A stretch of DNA of 50,154 nt, from positions 1-50,154 of the forward strand of contig JBBSIN010000008.1 of the NCBI GenBank assembly GCA_038232055.1, read 5' to 3'. The stretch is from JBBSIN01 sp038232055 (GTDB lineage Bacteria; Actinomycetota; Actinomycetes; JADGOV01). The position numbers and the translations under genes are program-made. A model generated the notes under the pieces. The model was not told the DNA's origin. It did not search any database and saw only the letters and a program-made list of their open reading frames with translations. Positions 17,795 through 25,125 of this stretch are shown here, in pieces. Position 1 is the stretch's first letter. Each line of letters begins with the position of its first letter.

Positions 17795-19090
17795 GTGCTC
17801 ACCGCCTTTGGACGGGCGTTCCGCACGCCCGATCTGCGGCGCAAGATGCTGTTCGTCCTCGGCATCATCGCCATCTACCGGCTCGGCTCCGTCGTGCCCT
17901 CCCCGGGAGTCGACTACCAGGCGATCCACGTCTGCATCGATCAGACGCAGAATTCCGGCCTCTACAACCTGGTCAACCTGTTCAGCGGCGGGGCGCTGCT
18001 CCAGCTCTCGATTTTCGCCCTCGGCATCATGCCGTACATCACGGCGAGCATCATCATCCAGCTGCTCGTCGTCGTCATCCCCCGGCTGGAGAACCTGAAA
18101 AAGGAGGGCCAGTCCGGGCAGAACAAGATGACGCAGTACACCCGCTACCTGACGGTCGCGCTGGCCATCCTGCAGTCCACGGGCATCGCCGCGCTGGCCC
18201 GCAGCGGCCAGCTCTTCCAGGGCTGTGACGCGAAGATCATTCCCGACACGTCGGTCTTCCGCATCTCCACCCTCGTCATCACGATGACCGCCGGAACCGC
18301 GGTCATCATGTGGCTCGGCGAGCTCATCACCGACCGAGGCATCGGCAACGGCATGTCGATCCTCATCTTCACCTCCATCGCCGCTCGCCTGCCCAGTGAG
18401 GGCAACAACATCCTCCGGGTCAGCGGCGTCTTCGCCTTCGTTCTCGTGATGGCGATCGGTGTGGTCATCGTCGCCTGCATCGTGTTCATCGAGCAGGGCC
18501 AGCGCCGCATCCCGGTCCAGTACGCGAAACGCATGATCGGCCGACGGATGTACGGCGGCACGTCGACGTACCTGCCGCTCAAGGTCAACCAGGCCGGTGT
18601 TATTCCGGTCATCTTCGCGTCCTCGCTGCTCTACCTGCCGCAGCTGCTGGCCAACGTCTGGACCAACGAGACCTTCACCCGGCTGGTCACCCGGCACCTC
18701 GTGCGCAGTGACAGTCCGGTCTACCTGCTCACCTACTTCGCGCTCATCATCGGCTTCACGTTCTTCTACGTCGCGATCACCTTCAACCCGGAGGAGGTCG
18801 CTGACAACATGAAGAAGTACGGCGGCTTCGTGCCCGGCATCCGTCCCGGCCGGCCGACCGCGGAGTACCTCAAGTACGTCCTCGACCGGATCACGCTGCC
18901 GGGATCGCTCTACCTGGGATTCATCGCGATCATCCCGTACATCGCATTGGCCCTGCTGCCCGGCAGCAACGCCAACCAATTCCCCTTCGGCGGCACCGCC
19001 GTGCTCATCCTCGTGGGCGTGGGTCTCGACACCGTGAAACAGATCGAGAGCCAGCTCATGCTGCGCAACTACGAGGGCTTCCTCCGCTAG
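17795..19090 (+). CDS. secY: Preprotein translocase subunit SecY
   Basis: A 431-residue integral membrane protein with ten hydrophobic segments, forming the SecYEG channel. The family motifs GIMPYITASIIIQLL and GGTSTYLPLKVNQAGVIPVIFA are present. The GTG start at 17795 is preceded by GCAGGAGGA. It is conserved downstream of rplO, and its stop codon shares one base with the adk start. Confidence 0.98.
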   Translation: MLTAFGRAFRTPDLRRKMLFVLGIIAIYRLGSVVPSPGVDYQAIHVCIDQTQNSGLYNLVNLFSGGALLQLSIFALGIMPYITASIIIQLLVVVIPRLENLKKEGQSGQNKMTQYTRYLTVALAILQSTGIAALARSGQLFQGCDAKIIPDTSVFRISTLVITMTAGTAVIMWLGELITDRGIGNGMSILIFTSIAARLPSEGNNILRVSGVFAFVLVMAIGVVIVACIVFIEQGQRRIPVQYAKRMIGRRMYGGTSTYLPLKVNQAGVIPVIFASSLLYLPQLLANVWTNETFTRLVTRHLVRSDSPVYLLTYFALIIGFTFFYVAITFNPEEVADNMKKYGGFVPGIRPGRPTAEYLKYVLDRITLPGSLYLGFIAIIPYIALALLPGSNANQFPFGGTAVLILVGVGLDTVKQIESQLMLRNYEGFLR

Positions 19091-19743
19091 TGCGCCTCGT
19101 CCTCGTCGGGCCCCCCGGGGCGGGGAAAGGTACCCAGGCTCAGTTCGTCGCCGCCCACCTGTCGGTGCCCAAGATCTCTACCGGAGACATCTTTCGGGCC
19201 AACGTCAGCCAGGGCACACCGCTCGGCCGCCGGGCCAAGGCCTATATGGATGCCGGTGACCTCGTGCCGGACGAGGTCACGATCCACATGGTGGGGGACC
19301 GCATCGCCGAGGACGACGCGGCCAAAGGGTTCTTGCTCGACGGTTTCCCACGCAATGTCCCGCAGGCCAAGGTCCTGGAAGACCTGCTGCTCGAGATGGG
19401 CGTGGGCGTCGACGTTGTGCTGGAGATGGTCGTCGACGACGACGAGGTGGTTCGCCGGCTGTCGGGGCGGCGTACGTGCCGCACCTGCAGTCACGTCTGG
19501 CACCTCGACTTCGACCCGCCCAGCGAGGAGGGGGTGTGCGATCGCTGCGACGGTGAGCTCTTCCAGCGCGACGACGACAAAGAGGAGACCATCCGGCACC
19601 GCCTTGAGGTCTACGCCGAACAGACGGCCCCGCTCGTCGCCCACTACGCCGACCGCGGCATTCTCGTCGGCATCGACGCGACCGGGCCGGTCGACGACGT
19701 CACCGAGCGAGCGATCGCTGCGTTGCGGCGGTACACCCGATGA
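19090..19743 (+). CDS. adk: Adenylate kinase, zinc-LID type
   Basis: A 217-residue long-form adenylate kinase (ATP + AMP to 2 ADP). The P-loop GPPGAGKGT is at residues 7-15, STGDIFR follows, and the LID domain carries four cysteines (C130, C133, C150, C153), which implies a structural zinc. Many Streptomyces and Mycobacterium Adk proteins lack these cysteines. It starts with GTG overlapping the last base of the secY stop codon. Confidence 0.97.
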   Translation: MRLVLVGPPGAGKGTQAQFVAAHLSVPKISTGDIFRANVSQGTPLGRRAKAYMDAGDLVPDEVTIHMVGDRIAEDDAAKGFLLDGFPRNVPQAKVLEDLLLEMGVGVDVVLEMVVDDDEVVRRLSGRRTCRTCSHVWHLDFDPPSEEGVCDRCDGELFQRDDDKEETIRHRLEVYAEQTAPLVAHYADRGILVGIDATGPVDDVTERAIAALRRYTR

Positions 19744-19791
19744 CCCGAGACCGATGACGCGATGCGGTGGAGGAGGAGGAGGCGCGGTCCG

Positions 19792-20613
19792 ATGATCCAG
19801 ATCAAGACCGAAACCGAGATTGCCCTGATGCGGGAGGCCGGCCTCGTGGTCGGGCGCACGCTCGAGACGCTGCGCTCCGCGGTCCAGCCCGGCATCACGA
19901 CCGCCGACCTCGACGCGATCGCGCGAGAGGGCATGGCCGCCGCCGGTGCGTCGCCGTCCTTCCTCGGCTACCACGGCTTCCCCGCCGTGATCTGCACATC
20001 GGTCAACGACGAGATAGTGCACGGCATCCCGAGCGCCACCAAGGTGCTGCACGAGGGCGACGTGGTGTCCATCGACTGCGGAGCGATCGTCGACGGCTAC
20101 CACGGTGACGCCGCGATCACCGTGCCGGTTGGCGACATTACGCCGGAGCACCACGAGCTGCTTCGGGTGTGCGAAGAGTCGATGTGGCGTGGCTTCGCCG
20201 CTGCCCGGCTCGGTGGCCGGCTCACCGACATCTCGCACGCGATCGAGTCCTACGTTCGGGCGGAGCCGCATCCGTTCGGCGGTACCTGGGGGATCGTCGA
20301 GGAGTACGTCGGCCACGGCATCGGCACCGAGATGCACCAGGATCCGCAGGTGTACAACTTCGCGCCGAAGGGGCCCAGACGCGGACCGAAGCTCGTCAAG
20401 GGGCTCGCCCTCGCCGTCGAGCCAATGGTCAACCTCGGCACGAAGGCGACCCGCGTGCTCGGTGACCGGTGGACGGTCGTCACCGAGGACGGCGCGTACT
20501 CGGCCCACTTCGAGCACACGTTCACGCTCACCGAGGCGGGCCCGTGGGTGCTCACGGCACTCGACGGTGGCCGGTCGCGACTCCAACCGTTGCTGACCGT
20601 CAACGCCGGATAG
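19792..20613 (+). CDS. map: Methionine aminopeptidase, type I
   Basis: A 273-residue enzyme that removes the N-terminal Met. The metal ligands are seen in DCGAIVDGYHGDAA (two Asp), VGHGIG (His), AVEPMV (Glu) and TVVTEDGAYSAHFEHT (Glu). I chose the ATG at 19792, nine bases after a run of GGAGGAGGAGG; an in-frame start at 19762 lies upstream of that site and would add an Arg-rich stretch. Confidence 0.97.
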   Translation: MIQIKTETEIALMREAGLVVGRTLETLRSAVQPGITTADLDAIAREGMAAAGASPSFLGYHGFPAVICTSVNDEIVHGIPSATKVLHEGDVVSIDCGAIVDGYHGDAAITVPVGDITPEHHELLRVCEESMWRGFAAARLGGRLTDISHAIESYVRAEPHPFGGTWGIVEEYVGHGIGTEMHQDPQVYNFAPKGPRRGPKLVKGLALAVEPMVNLGTKATRVLGDRWTVVTEDGAYSAHFEHTFTLTEAGPWVLTALDGGRSRLQPLLTVNAG

Positions 20614-20624
20614 GTTGCCCAGAC

Positions 20625-21092
20625 ATGGTCGATCGCAACGTCAGGGCCGGCGATGCGGACCGGGAACGAGCCGCCGAAACACTCCGCCGGCACTTCGCGG
20701 AGGGCCGGCTCACCCCGGACGAGTTTGACGAGCGGCTCTCCGCTGCGCTCACGGCTCGTACGATCGGCGACCTCAGCGACCTGCTGGCCGACCTGCCACC
20801 GGAGCCCGTCGGCTACACCCTGCCGGTGCCGGCCAGTAGCGGGTCGATCCCCGCCCGCCGAGCTGCGGGCGACCGCCGACCCGCGCACTGGCGGCAGGCC
20901 GCGTTCGGCTCTTGGCTCACCGCCTCGTTGGTCTGCTGGACGATCTGGCTGATCGTCTTGCTCTCGGGCGGCGCCGGGCAGAATCTCTATCCCTGGCCGA
21001 TCTGGGTCAGCGGACCGTGGGGCGCGGTGATCCTGGCCGGCTGGCTCACCGGTCGCGACGGCGGGCCGGGCCATGGGCGGAGCCGGCGCTGA
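20625..21092 (+). CDS. DUF1707 domain membrane protein
   Basis: A 155-residue protein. Residues 5-55 (VRAGDADRERAAETLRRHF, LTPDEFDERLSAAL, TIGDLSDLLADLP) match the SHOCT-like DUF1707 domain of actinobacteria. A Pro/Arg-rich linker follows, then two hydrophobic segments around 95-140, so the C-terminal half is a 2TM domain. Its function is unknown. The ATG at 20625 is 11 nt after map; the frame is open further upstream only as a shadow of map. Such genes are often found between map and infA in this phylum. Confidence 0.85.
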   Translation: MVDRNVRAGDADRERAAETLRRHFAEGRLTPDEFDERLSAALTARTIGDLSDLLADLPPEPVGYTLPVPASSGSIPARRAAGDRRPAHWRQAAFGSWLTASLVCWTIWLIVLLSGGAGQNLYPWPIWVSGPWGAVILAGWLTGRDGGPGHGRSRR

Positions 21093-21100
21093 TGCGCCGG

Positions 21101-21130
21101 TTGGCCTAATCGTCCGGGACGACGTAGACT
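21101..21130 (+). promoter_or_regulatory. Promoter of the infA-rpmJ-rpsM (alpha) operon
   Basis: TTGGCC (21101-21106) and TAGACT (21125-21130) are spaced by 18 bp, close to the housekeeping consensus. The predicted leader is about 95 nt and contains the hairpin at 21153-21178. Confidence 0.65.
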
Positions 21131-21152
21131 GACCGCTTGGTCCGTCTGCCCG

Positions 21153-21178
21153 ACCGCTTCCGCGTGTGCGGAGGCGGT
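21153..21178 (+). promoter_or_regulatory. Hairpin in the infA leader
   Basis: ACCGCTTCCGC and GCGGAGGCGGT form an 11-bp stem with one G-U pair around a GTGT loop, about 20 nt after the predicted transcription start. It could attenuate or stabilise the infA message. Confidence 0.5.
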
Positions 21179-21231
21179 TATGGCTTGTCCGCGGGTCACC
21201 CAACCAACAACCGGAAACGAAGCGGAGGATA

Positions 21232-21453
21232 GTGGCGAAGAAGGAAGGCGCGATCGAGATCGAAGGCCGGGTCGTCGAGCCGCTCCCCAACGCGATGTTC
21301 CGGGTGGAACTGGCCAACGGGCACCGCGTACTGGCTCATATCAGCGGCAAGATGCGCCAGCACTACATCCGCATCCTTCCCGAGGACCGCGTCGTCGTCG
21401 AGCTCAGCCCCTATGACCTCTCCCGCGGTCGCATCGTCTACCGGTACAAGTGA
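21232..21453 (+). CDS. infA: Translation initiation factor IF-1
   Basis: A 73-residue S1-fold protein (MAKKEGAIEIEGRVVEPLPN ...). The start is GTG 21232, with AGCGGAGGA just upstream. The frame is also open from 21166, but that would add 22 residues absent from the family. IF-1 occupies the A site during initiation. It is followed 7 nt later by rpmJ. Confidence 0.98.
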   Translation: MAKKEGAIEIEGRVVEPLPNAMFRVELANGHRVLAHISGKMRQHYIRILPEDRVVVELSPYDLSRGRIVYRYK

Positions 21454-21460
21454 GAGTCCG

Positions 21461-21574
21461 ATGAAGGTCAAGCCCAGCGTCAAGAAGATGTGCGACAAGT
21501 GCAAGGTGATCCGCCGACACGGCCGGGTCATGGTGATCTGCGACAACCTCCGCCACAAGCAGCGGCAGGGCTAG
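21461..21574 (+). CDS. rpmJ: 50S ribosomal protein L36, zinc-binding type
   Basis: A 37-residue protein starting MKVKPSVKKMCDKCKVIRRH. The ligands C11, C14, C27 and H32 form the usual zinc finger. It fits the conserved order infA-rpmJ-rpsM. It is too short for common ORF length cut-offs and is easily missed. Confidence 0.97.
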   Translation: MKVKPSVKKMCDKCKVIRRHGRVMVICDNLRHKQRQG

Positions 21575-21597
21575 CGGGTCGACAGGCGCTCCTCGAA

Positions 21598-21641
21598 CGC
21601 CGTACCTGCGGTACGGCGCCACCCCCGGTCGGAGGCCGGGG
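21598..21641 (+). promoter_or_regulatory. Tandem hairpins between rpmJ and rpsM
   Basis: CGCCGTACC/GGTACGGCG (21598-21618, 9 bp, 3-nt loop) is followed by CCCCGGTC/GGCCGGGG (21623-21641, 8 bp with one G-U, 3-nt loop). They occupy the middle of the 133-nt gap. No U tract follows. Confidence 0.5.
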
Positions 21642-21707
21642 CCTTGCTGGGCAGCGAGGGCCGAGGAGCACAGGACCTCCGCGAGGCAGTAAGGAGCCCG
21701 ATCGCCC

Positions 21708-22088
21708 ATGGCCCGACTCGTCGGCGTCGACCTCCCGCGCGAGAAGCGCATGGAGGTCGCGCTCACCTACATCTACGGCATCGGCCGCACGCGAGCGCAG
21801 CAGACGCTGCGCGAGACCGGCGTCAGCGCCGACGTCCGAGCCCGCGATCTCTCCGACGACGACCTGATCAAGCTCAGGGACTGGATTGAGGCCACCTATC
21901 GGGTCGAGGGCGACCTGCGCCGCGAGGTCGCTTCCGACATCCGGCGCAAGGTCGAGATCGGCAGCTACCAGGGCATTCGCCACCGCCGCGGCCTGCCGGT
22001 GCACGGGCAGCGCACCCACACCAACGCGCGCACCCGTAAGGGCCCGCGCCGCGCCATCGCCGGCAAGAAGAAGGCAGGGAAGAAGTAG
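21708..22088 (+). CDS. rpsM: 30S ribosomal protein S13
   Basis: A 126-residue S13 (MARLVGVDLPREKR; GQRTHTNARTRKGPRR) ending in a Lys-rich tail. It contacts tRNAs and the 50S subunit. AAGGAG lies 11 nt before the ATG. It is immediately followed by rpsK. Confidence 0.98.
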   Translation: MARLVGVDLPREKRMEVALTYIYGIGRTRAQQTLRETGVSADVRARDLSDDDLIKLRDWIEATYRVEGDLRREVASDIRRKVEIGSYQGIRHRRGLPVHGQRTHTNARTRKGPRRAIAGKKKAGKK

Positions 22089-22490
22089 ATGCCTCCGAAG
22101 ACCCGCGCGGGCGCCAAGAAGGTGCGCCGCAAGGAGCGGAAGAACATCGCCCACGGGCACGCTCACATCAAGAGCACGTTCAACAACACCATCGTCTCGA
22201 TCACCGACCCTATGGGGAACGTGATCTCGTGGGCGAGCGCCGGCCACGTCGGTTTCAAGGGCTCGCGCAAGTCGACGCCGTACGCGGCGCAGATGGCCGC
22301 CGAGGCGGCCGCGCGCAAGGCTCAGGAGCACGGCATGCGCAAGGTCGACGTCTTCGTCAAGGGCCCGGGATCAGGTCGAGAGACCGCGATCCGCTCCTTG
22401 CAGGCCACCGGCCTGGAAGTGGGCCAGATCTCCGACGTGACCCCCGTGCCGCACAACGGTTGCCGTCCGCCCAAGCGACGCCGGGTGTGA
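22089..22490 (+). CDS. rpsK: 30S ribosomal protein S11
   Basis: A 133-residue S11 starting directly after the rpsM stop codon. The core HIKSTFNNTIVSITD and the C-terminal VTPVPHNGCRPPKRRRV are canonical. It forms part of the mRNA exit channel with S7. Confidence 0.98.
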   Translation: MPPKTRAGAKKVRRKERKNIAHGHAHIKSTFNNTIVSITDPMGNVISWASAGHVGFKGSRKSTPYAAQMAAEAAARKAQEHGMRKVDVFVKGPGSGRETAIRSLQATGLEVGQISDVTPVPHNGCRPPKRRRV

Positions 22491-22550
22491 TTTCCCGCTA
22501 CGACGTCTCTCGCCGCGCTCTACCCGCCGCGGGGACCCCGAAAGGACGAG

Positions 22551-23177
22551 ATGGCTAGGTACACAGGAGCTGACTGCCGGCGGTGTCGCCGCGAGAAGAT
22601 GAAGCTCTTCCTCAAGGGCGCCAAGTGCGAGTCGCCGAAGTGCCCGATCGAGATCCGGCCCTACCCGCCGGGCGAGCACGGTCGTGGGCGCACCAAGGAC
22701 AGCGAGTACCTGTTGCAGATGCGCGAGAAGCAGAAGTGCGCCCGCATCTACGGCGTGTTCGAGAAGCAGTTCCGCGGCTACTTCGACGAGGCCAACCGCA
22801 GGCAGGGCAAGACCGGCGAGAACCTGCTGCAGCTCCTGGAGCGTCGGCTCGACAACGTGGTCTACCGGGCCGGCTTCGCGCACAGCCGGGACATGGCCCG
22901 TCAGTTGGTGAGCCATGGTCACTTCGTGGTCAACGGACGCAAGGTCGACATCCCGTCGTACCTGGTCGGCGAGAACGACATCGTGGAGGTACGGTCGTCG
23001 TCGGTCGAGCTCACGCCGTTCGTCATCGCGCGTGCCGAGGCGGGCAGCCGGCCCGTCCCGGCCTGGATCGAGGTCATTGCCAACCGCATGCGGATCCTGG
23101 TGCATGCGTTTCCCAGCCGGCAGGTCATCGACACGCCGGTCCAGGAGCAGCTCATCGTCGAGCTGTATTCGAAGTAG
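22551..23177 (+). CDS. rpsD: 30S ribosomal protein S4, zinc-binding type
   Basis: A 208-residue S4. The N-terminal cysteines (CRRCRREK and AKCESPKC) make the zinc-binding variant. The S4 RNA-binding domain is at RLDNVVYRAGF ... VNGRKVDIPSY. S4 starts 30S assembly and in E. coli also regulates the alpha operon. GAAAGGACG precedes the ATG. Confidence 0.98.
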   Translation: MARYTGADCRRCRREKMKLFLKGAKCESPKCPIEIRPYPPGEHGRGRTKDSEYLLQMREKQKCARIYGVFEKQFRGYFDEANRRQGKTGENLLQLLERRLDNVVYRAGFAHSRDMARQLVSHGHFVVNGRKVDIPSYLVGENDIVEVRSSSVELTPFVIARAEAGSRPVPAWIEVIANRMRILVHAFPSRQVIDTPVQEQLIVELYSK

Positions 23178-23192
23178 GTTTTCTCGGCTTCG

Positions 23193-23258
23193 CCTCGACA
23201 ACCTCCTCGACAACCTCCTTCGACGGAAACAGGACAGACACAAAAGACGGAAAGACGG
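23193..23258 (+). repeat. Tandem repeats in the rpoA leader
   Basis: CCTCGACAACCT is repeated twice (23193-23216) and AAAGACGG twice (23243-23258). They lie in a purine- and A-rich stretch (23222-23278) that is much lower in GC than its surroundings. No coding function or promoter is evident. Confidence 0.7.
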
Positions 23259-23321
23259 AAACAAAGGAACAGCAGGATTTTTGGGCCTCAAATGGTGGGG
23301 GCCCCTACCGAAGGAGTTTCA

Positions 23322-24341
23322 TTGCTTATCGCACAGCGACCGACTCTCACCGAGGAGACGGTTACCGACGTCCGGTCCCGCTTCGTCATCGAACCCCTCG
23401 AGCCCGGCTTCGGTTACACGCTCGGCAACTCGCTCCGTCGCACGTTGCTCTCCTCGATTCCGGGCGCCGCGGTGACGAAGATCAAGGTGGATCGGGTCCT
23501 GCACGAGTTTCAGACGGTCGACGGCGTCAAGGAGGACGTGACCGAGCTCATCCTCAACATCAAGGAGCTCGTTGTCTCGAGCGAGCAGGACGAGCCGGTG
23601 ACGATGTACCTGCGCAAGCAGGGACCTGGCGAGGTCACCGCCGCTGATATTGCACCGCCGGCGGGTGTCGAGGTGCACAACCCCGACCTGCACCTCGCCA
23701 CGCTGAACGCCAAGGCCAAGCTCGAGATGGAGCTCACCGTCGAGCGAGGGCGCGGTTACGTCTCCGCGTCGCAGAACAAGCAGACCGGGCAGCCGATCGG
23801 GGAGATTCCGATCGACTCGATCTACTCGCCGGTGCTCAAAGTCACCTACAAGGTCGAGGCCACCCGCGTCGAGCAGCGCACCGACTTCGACCGGCTCATC
23901 GTCGACGTCGAGACCAAGGCCTCGCAGCTTCCCCGCGACGCGATCGCCAGCGCCGGCAAGACGCTCGTCGGTCTGTTCGGGCTGGCGGCCGAGCTCAACC
24001 AGGCCGTCGACTCCATCGAGATCGGCCCCTCTCCCGACCAGGCAGCGCTGGCGGCCGACCTCGCGCTGCCGATCGAGGACCTCGACCTGACGGTGCGGTC
24101 GTACAACTGCCTCAAGCGGGAAGGGATCCACGCGGTCGGCGAGCTGGTGGCTCGCAGCGAGGCCGACCTGCTCGACATCCGCAACTTCGGTGCCAAGTCC
24201 ATCGACGAGGTAAAGGCGAAGCTGCACGGCATGGGGCTGGCGCTCAAGGACTCCCCGCCCGGTTTCGACCCGAGCAACGTCATCGACAGCTACGGTGCCG
24301 ACGACTACGACGCGTCGTACGCCGAGGACGAGCGGCTGTAG
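23322..24341 (+). CDS. rpoA: RNA polymerase alpha subunit
   Basis: A 339-residue alpha subunit. The N-terminal domain contains FVIEPLEPGFGYTLGNSLRR, and the C-terminal domain has the DNA- and activator-binding helices (LTVRSYNCLKREGI, ARSEADLLDIRNFGAKS). I chose the TTG at 23322: an AAGGAG site is five bases upstream, and the resulting N-terminus MLIAQRPTLTEE matches the known actinobacterial form. An ATG at 23292 would add ten residues ahead of that site. Confidence 0.97.
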   Translation: MLIAQRPTLTEETVTDVRSRFVIEPLEPGFGYTLGNSLRRTLLSSIPGAAVTKIKVDRVLHEFQTVDGVKEDVTELILNIKELVVSSEQDEPVTMYLRKQGPGEVTAADIAPPAGVEVHNPDLHLATLNAKAKLEMELTVERGRGYVSASQNKQTGQPIGEIPIDSIYSPVLKVTYKVEATRVEQRTDFDRLIVDVETKASQLPRDAIASAGKTLVGLFGLAAELNQAVDSIEIGPSPDQAALAADLALPIEDLDLTVRSYNCLKREGIHAVGELVARSEADLLDIRNFGAKSIDEVKAKLHGMGLALKDSPPGFDPSNVIDSYGADDYDASYAEDERL

Positions 24342-24372
24342 GGCCGTAACGCCCGACGCAAAAGGAGAACGC

Positions 24373-25125
24373 ATGCCCACGCCCACCAAGGGTCCTCGGC
24401 TCGGCGGAGGCCCCGCTCACCAGCGGTTGCTGCTGTCCAACCTGGCCACGGCGCTCTTCGAGCACGGCCGCATCACGACGACGGAGGCGAAGGCCAAGCG
24501 GCTGCGTCCGCTGGCGGAACGGCTCATCACGTTCGGCAAGCGCGGTGACCTGCACGCGCGGCGGCAGGTGCTCACCGTCGTCCGGGACAAGGGCGTTGTG
24601 CACACGCTGTTCGCCGAGATCGGCCCCCGCTTCGCGAACCGAGCAGGCGGCTACACCCGGATCACGAAGCTGGGTCCGCGCAAGGGCGACAACGCGCCGA
24701 TGGCGATCATCGAGCTGGTCGAGGGGCGGACCATCGCTCAGCAGGCCGTGGGCGAAGCGGAGCGAGCGCGCGGTTCCCGCTTCACCCGGCGGCGTGGGAG
24801 CGCACCGACGACCGCGGCGGCCGGCACGCCGGGGGCTACCGAAGCGCTGCCGACCGAGGCCGACGTCGAGGGCCAGCCCGACGACGAGGGCCAGCCCGAC
24901 GACGAGGGCCAGCCCGACGAGCGCACGGAGCAGGTCGCCGTACCGACCGAGGGCGGTGACACCGAGGTCGTGACCGACTCGACCGGGAATGCGGACCAGG
25001 AGCCGGCGACCGGCTCGACCGGCGAGGCCGACCAGGAGGCCGCGGGCGGCGAGGCGGGACCCGGCGAGGAGCCGACCTCCGCGCAGACCGAGGGGGCCAG
25101 CGACACCTCGAAGGCGGAGGGCTGA
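24373..25125 (+). CDS. rplQ: 50S ribosomal protein L17 with a long acidic repeat tail
   Basis: Residues 1-120 or so match L17 (MPTPTKGPRLGGGPAHQRLLL; ITTTEAKAKRLRPLAERLIT). The protein is 250 residues, twice the E. coli length. The tail of about 130 residues is rich in Glu, Asp, Thr, Ala and Gly and includes three direct EGQPD(D/E) units and a looser ADQE repeat. AAAGGAG precedes the ATG at 24373; an in-frame ATG at 24295 lies inside rpoA and is unlikely. Long acidic L17 tails are known in actinobacteria. Confidence 0.96.
   Translation: MPTPTKGPRLGGGPAHQRLLLSNLATALFEHGRITTTEAKAKRLRPLAERLITFGKRGDLHARRQVLTVVRDKGVVHTLFAEIGPRFANRAGGYTRITKLGPRKGDNAPMAIIELVEGRTIAQQAVGEAERARGSRFTRRRGSAPTTAAAGTPGATEALPTEADVEGQPDDEGQPDDEGQPDERTEQVAVPTEGGDTEVVTDSTGNADQEPATGSTGEADQEAAGGEAGPGEEPTSAQTEGASDTSKAEG
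24868..24921 (+). repeat. 18-bp tandem repeat, three copies, in rplQ
   Basis: GAGGGCCAGCCCGACGAC occurs at 24868-24885 and 24886-24903, with a third copy differing by one base at 24904-24921. It stays in frame and encodes EGQPDD, EGQPDD, EGQPDE at residues 166-183 of L17. Confidence 0.95.
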
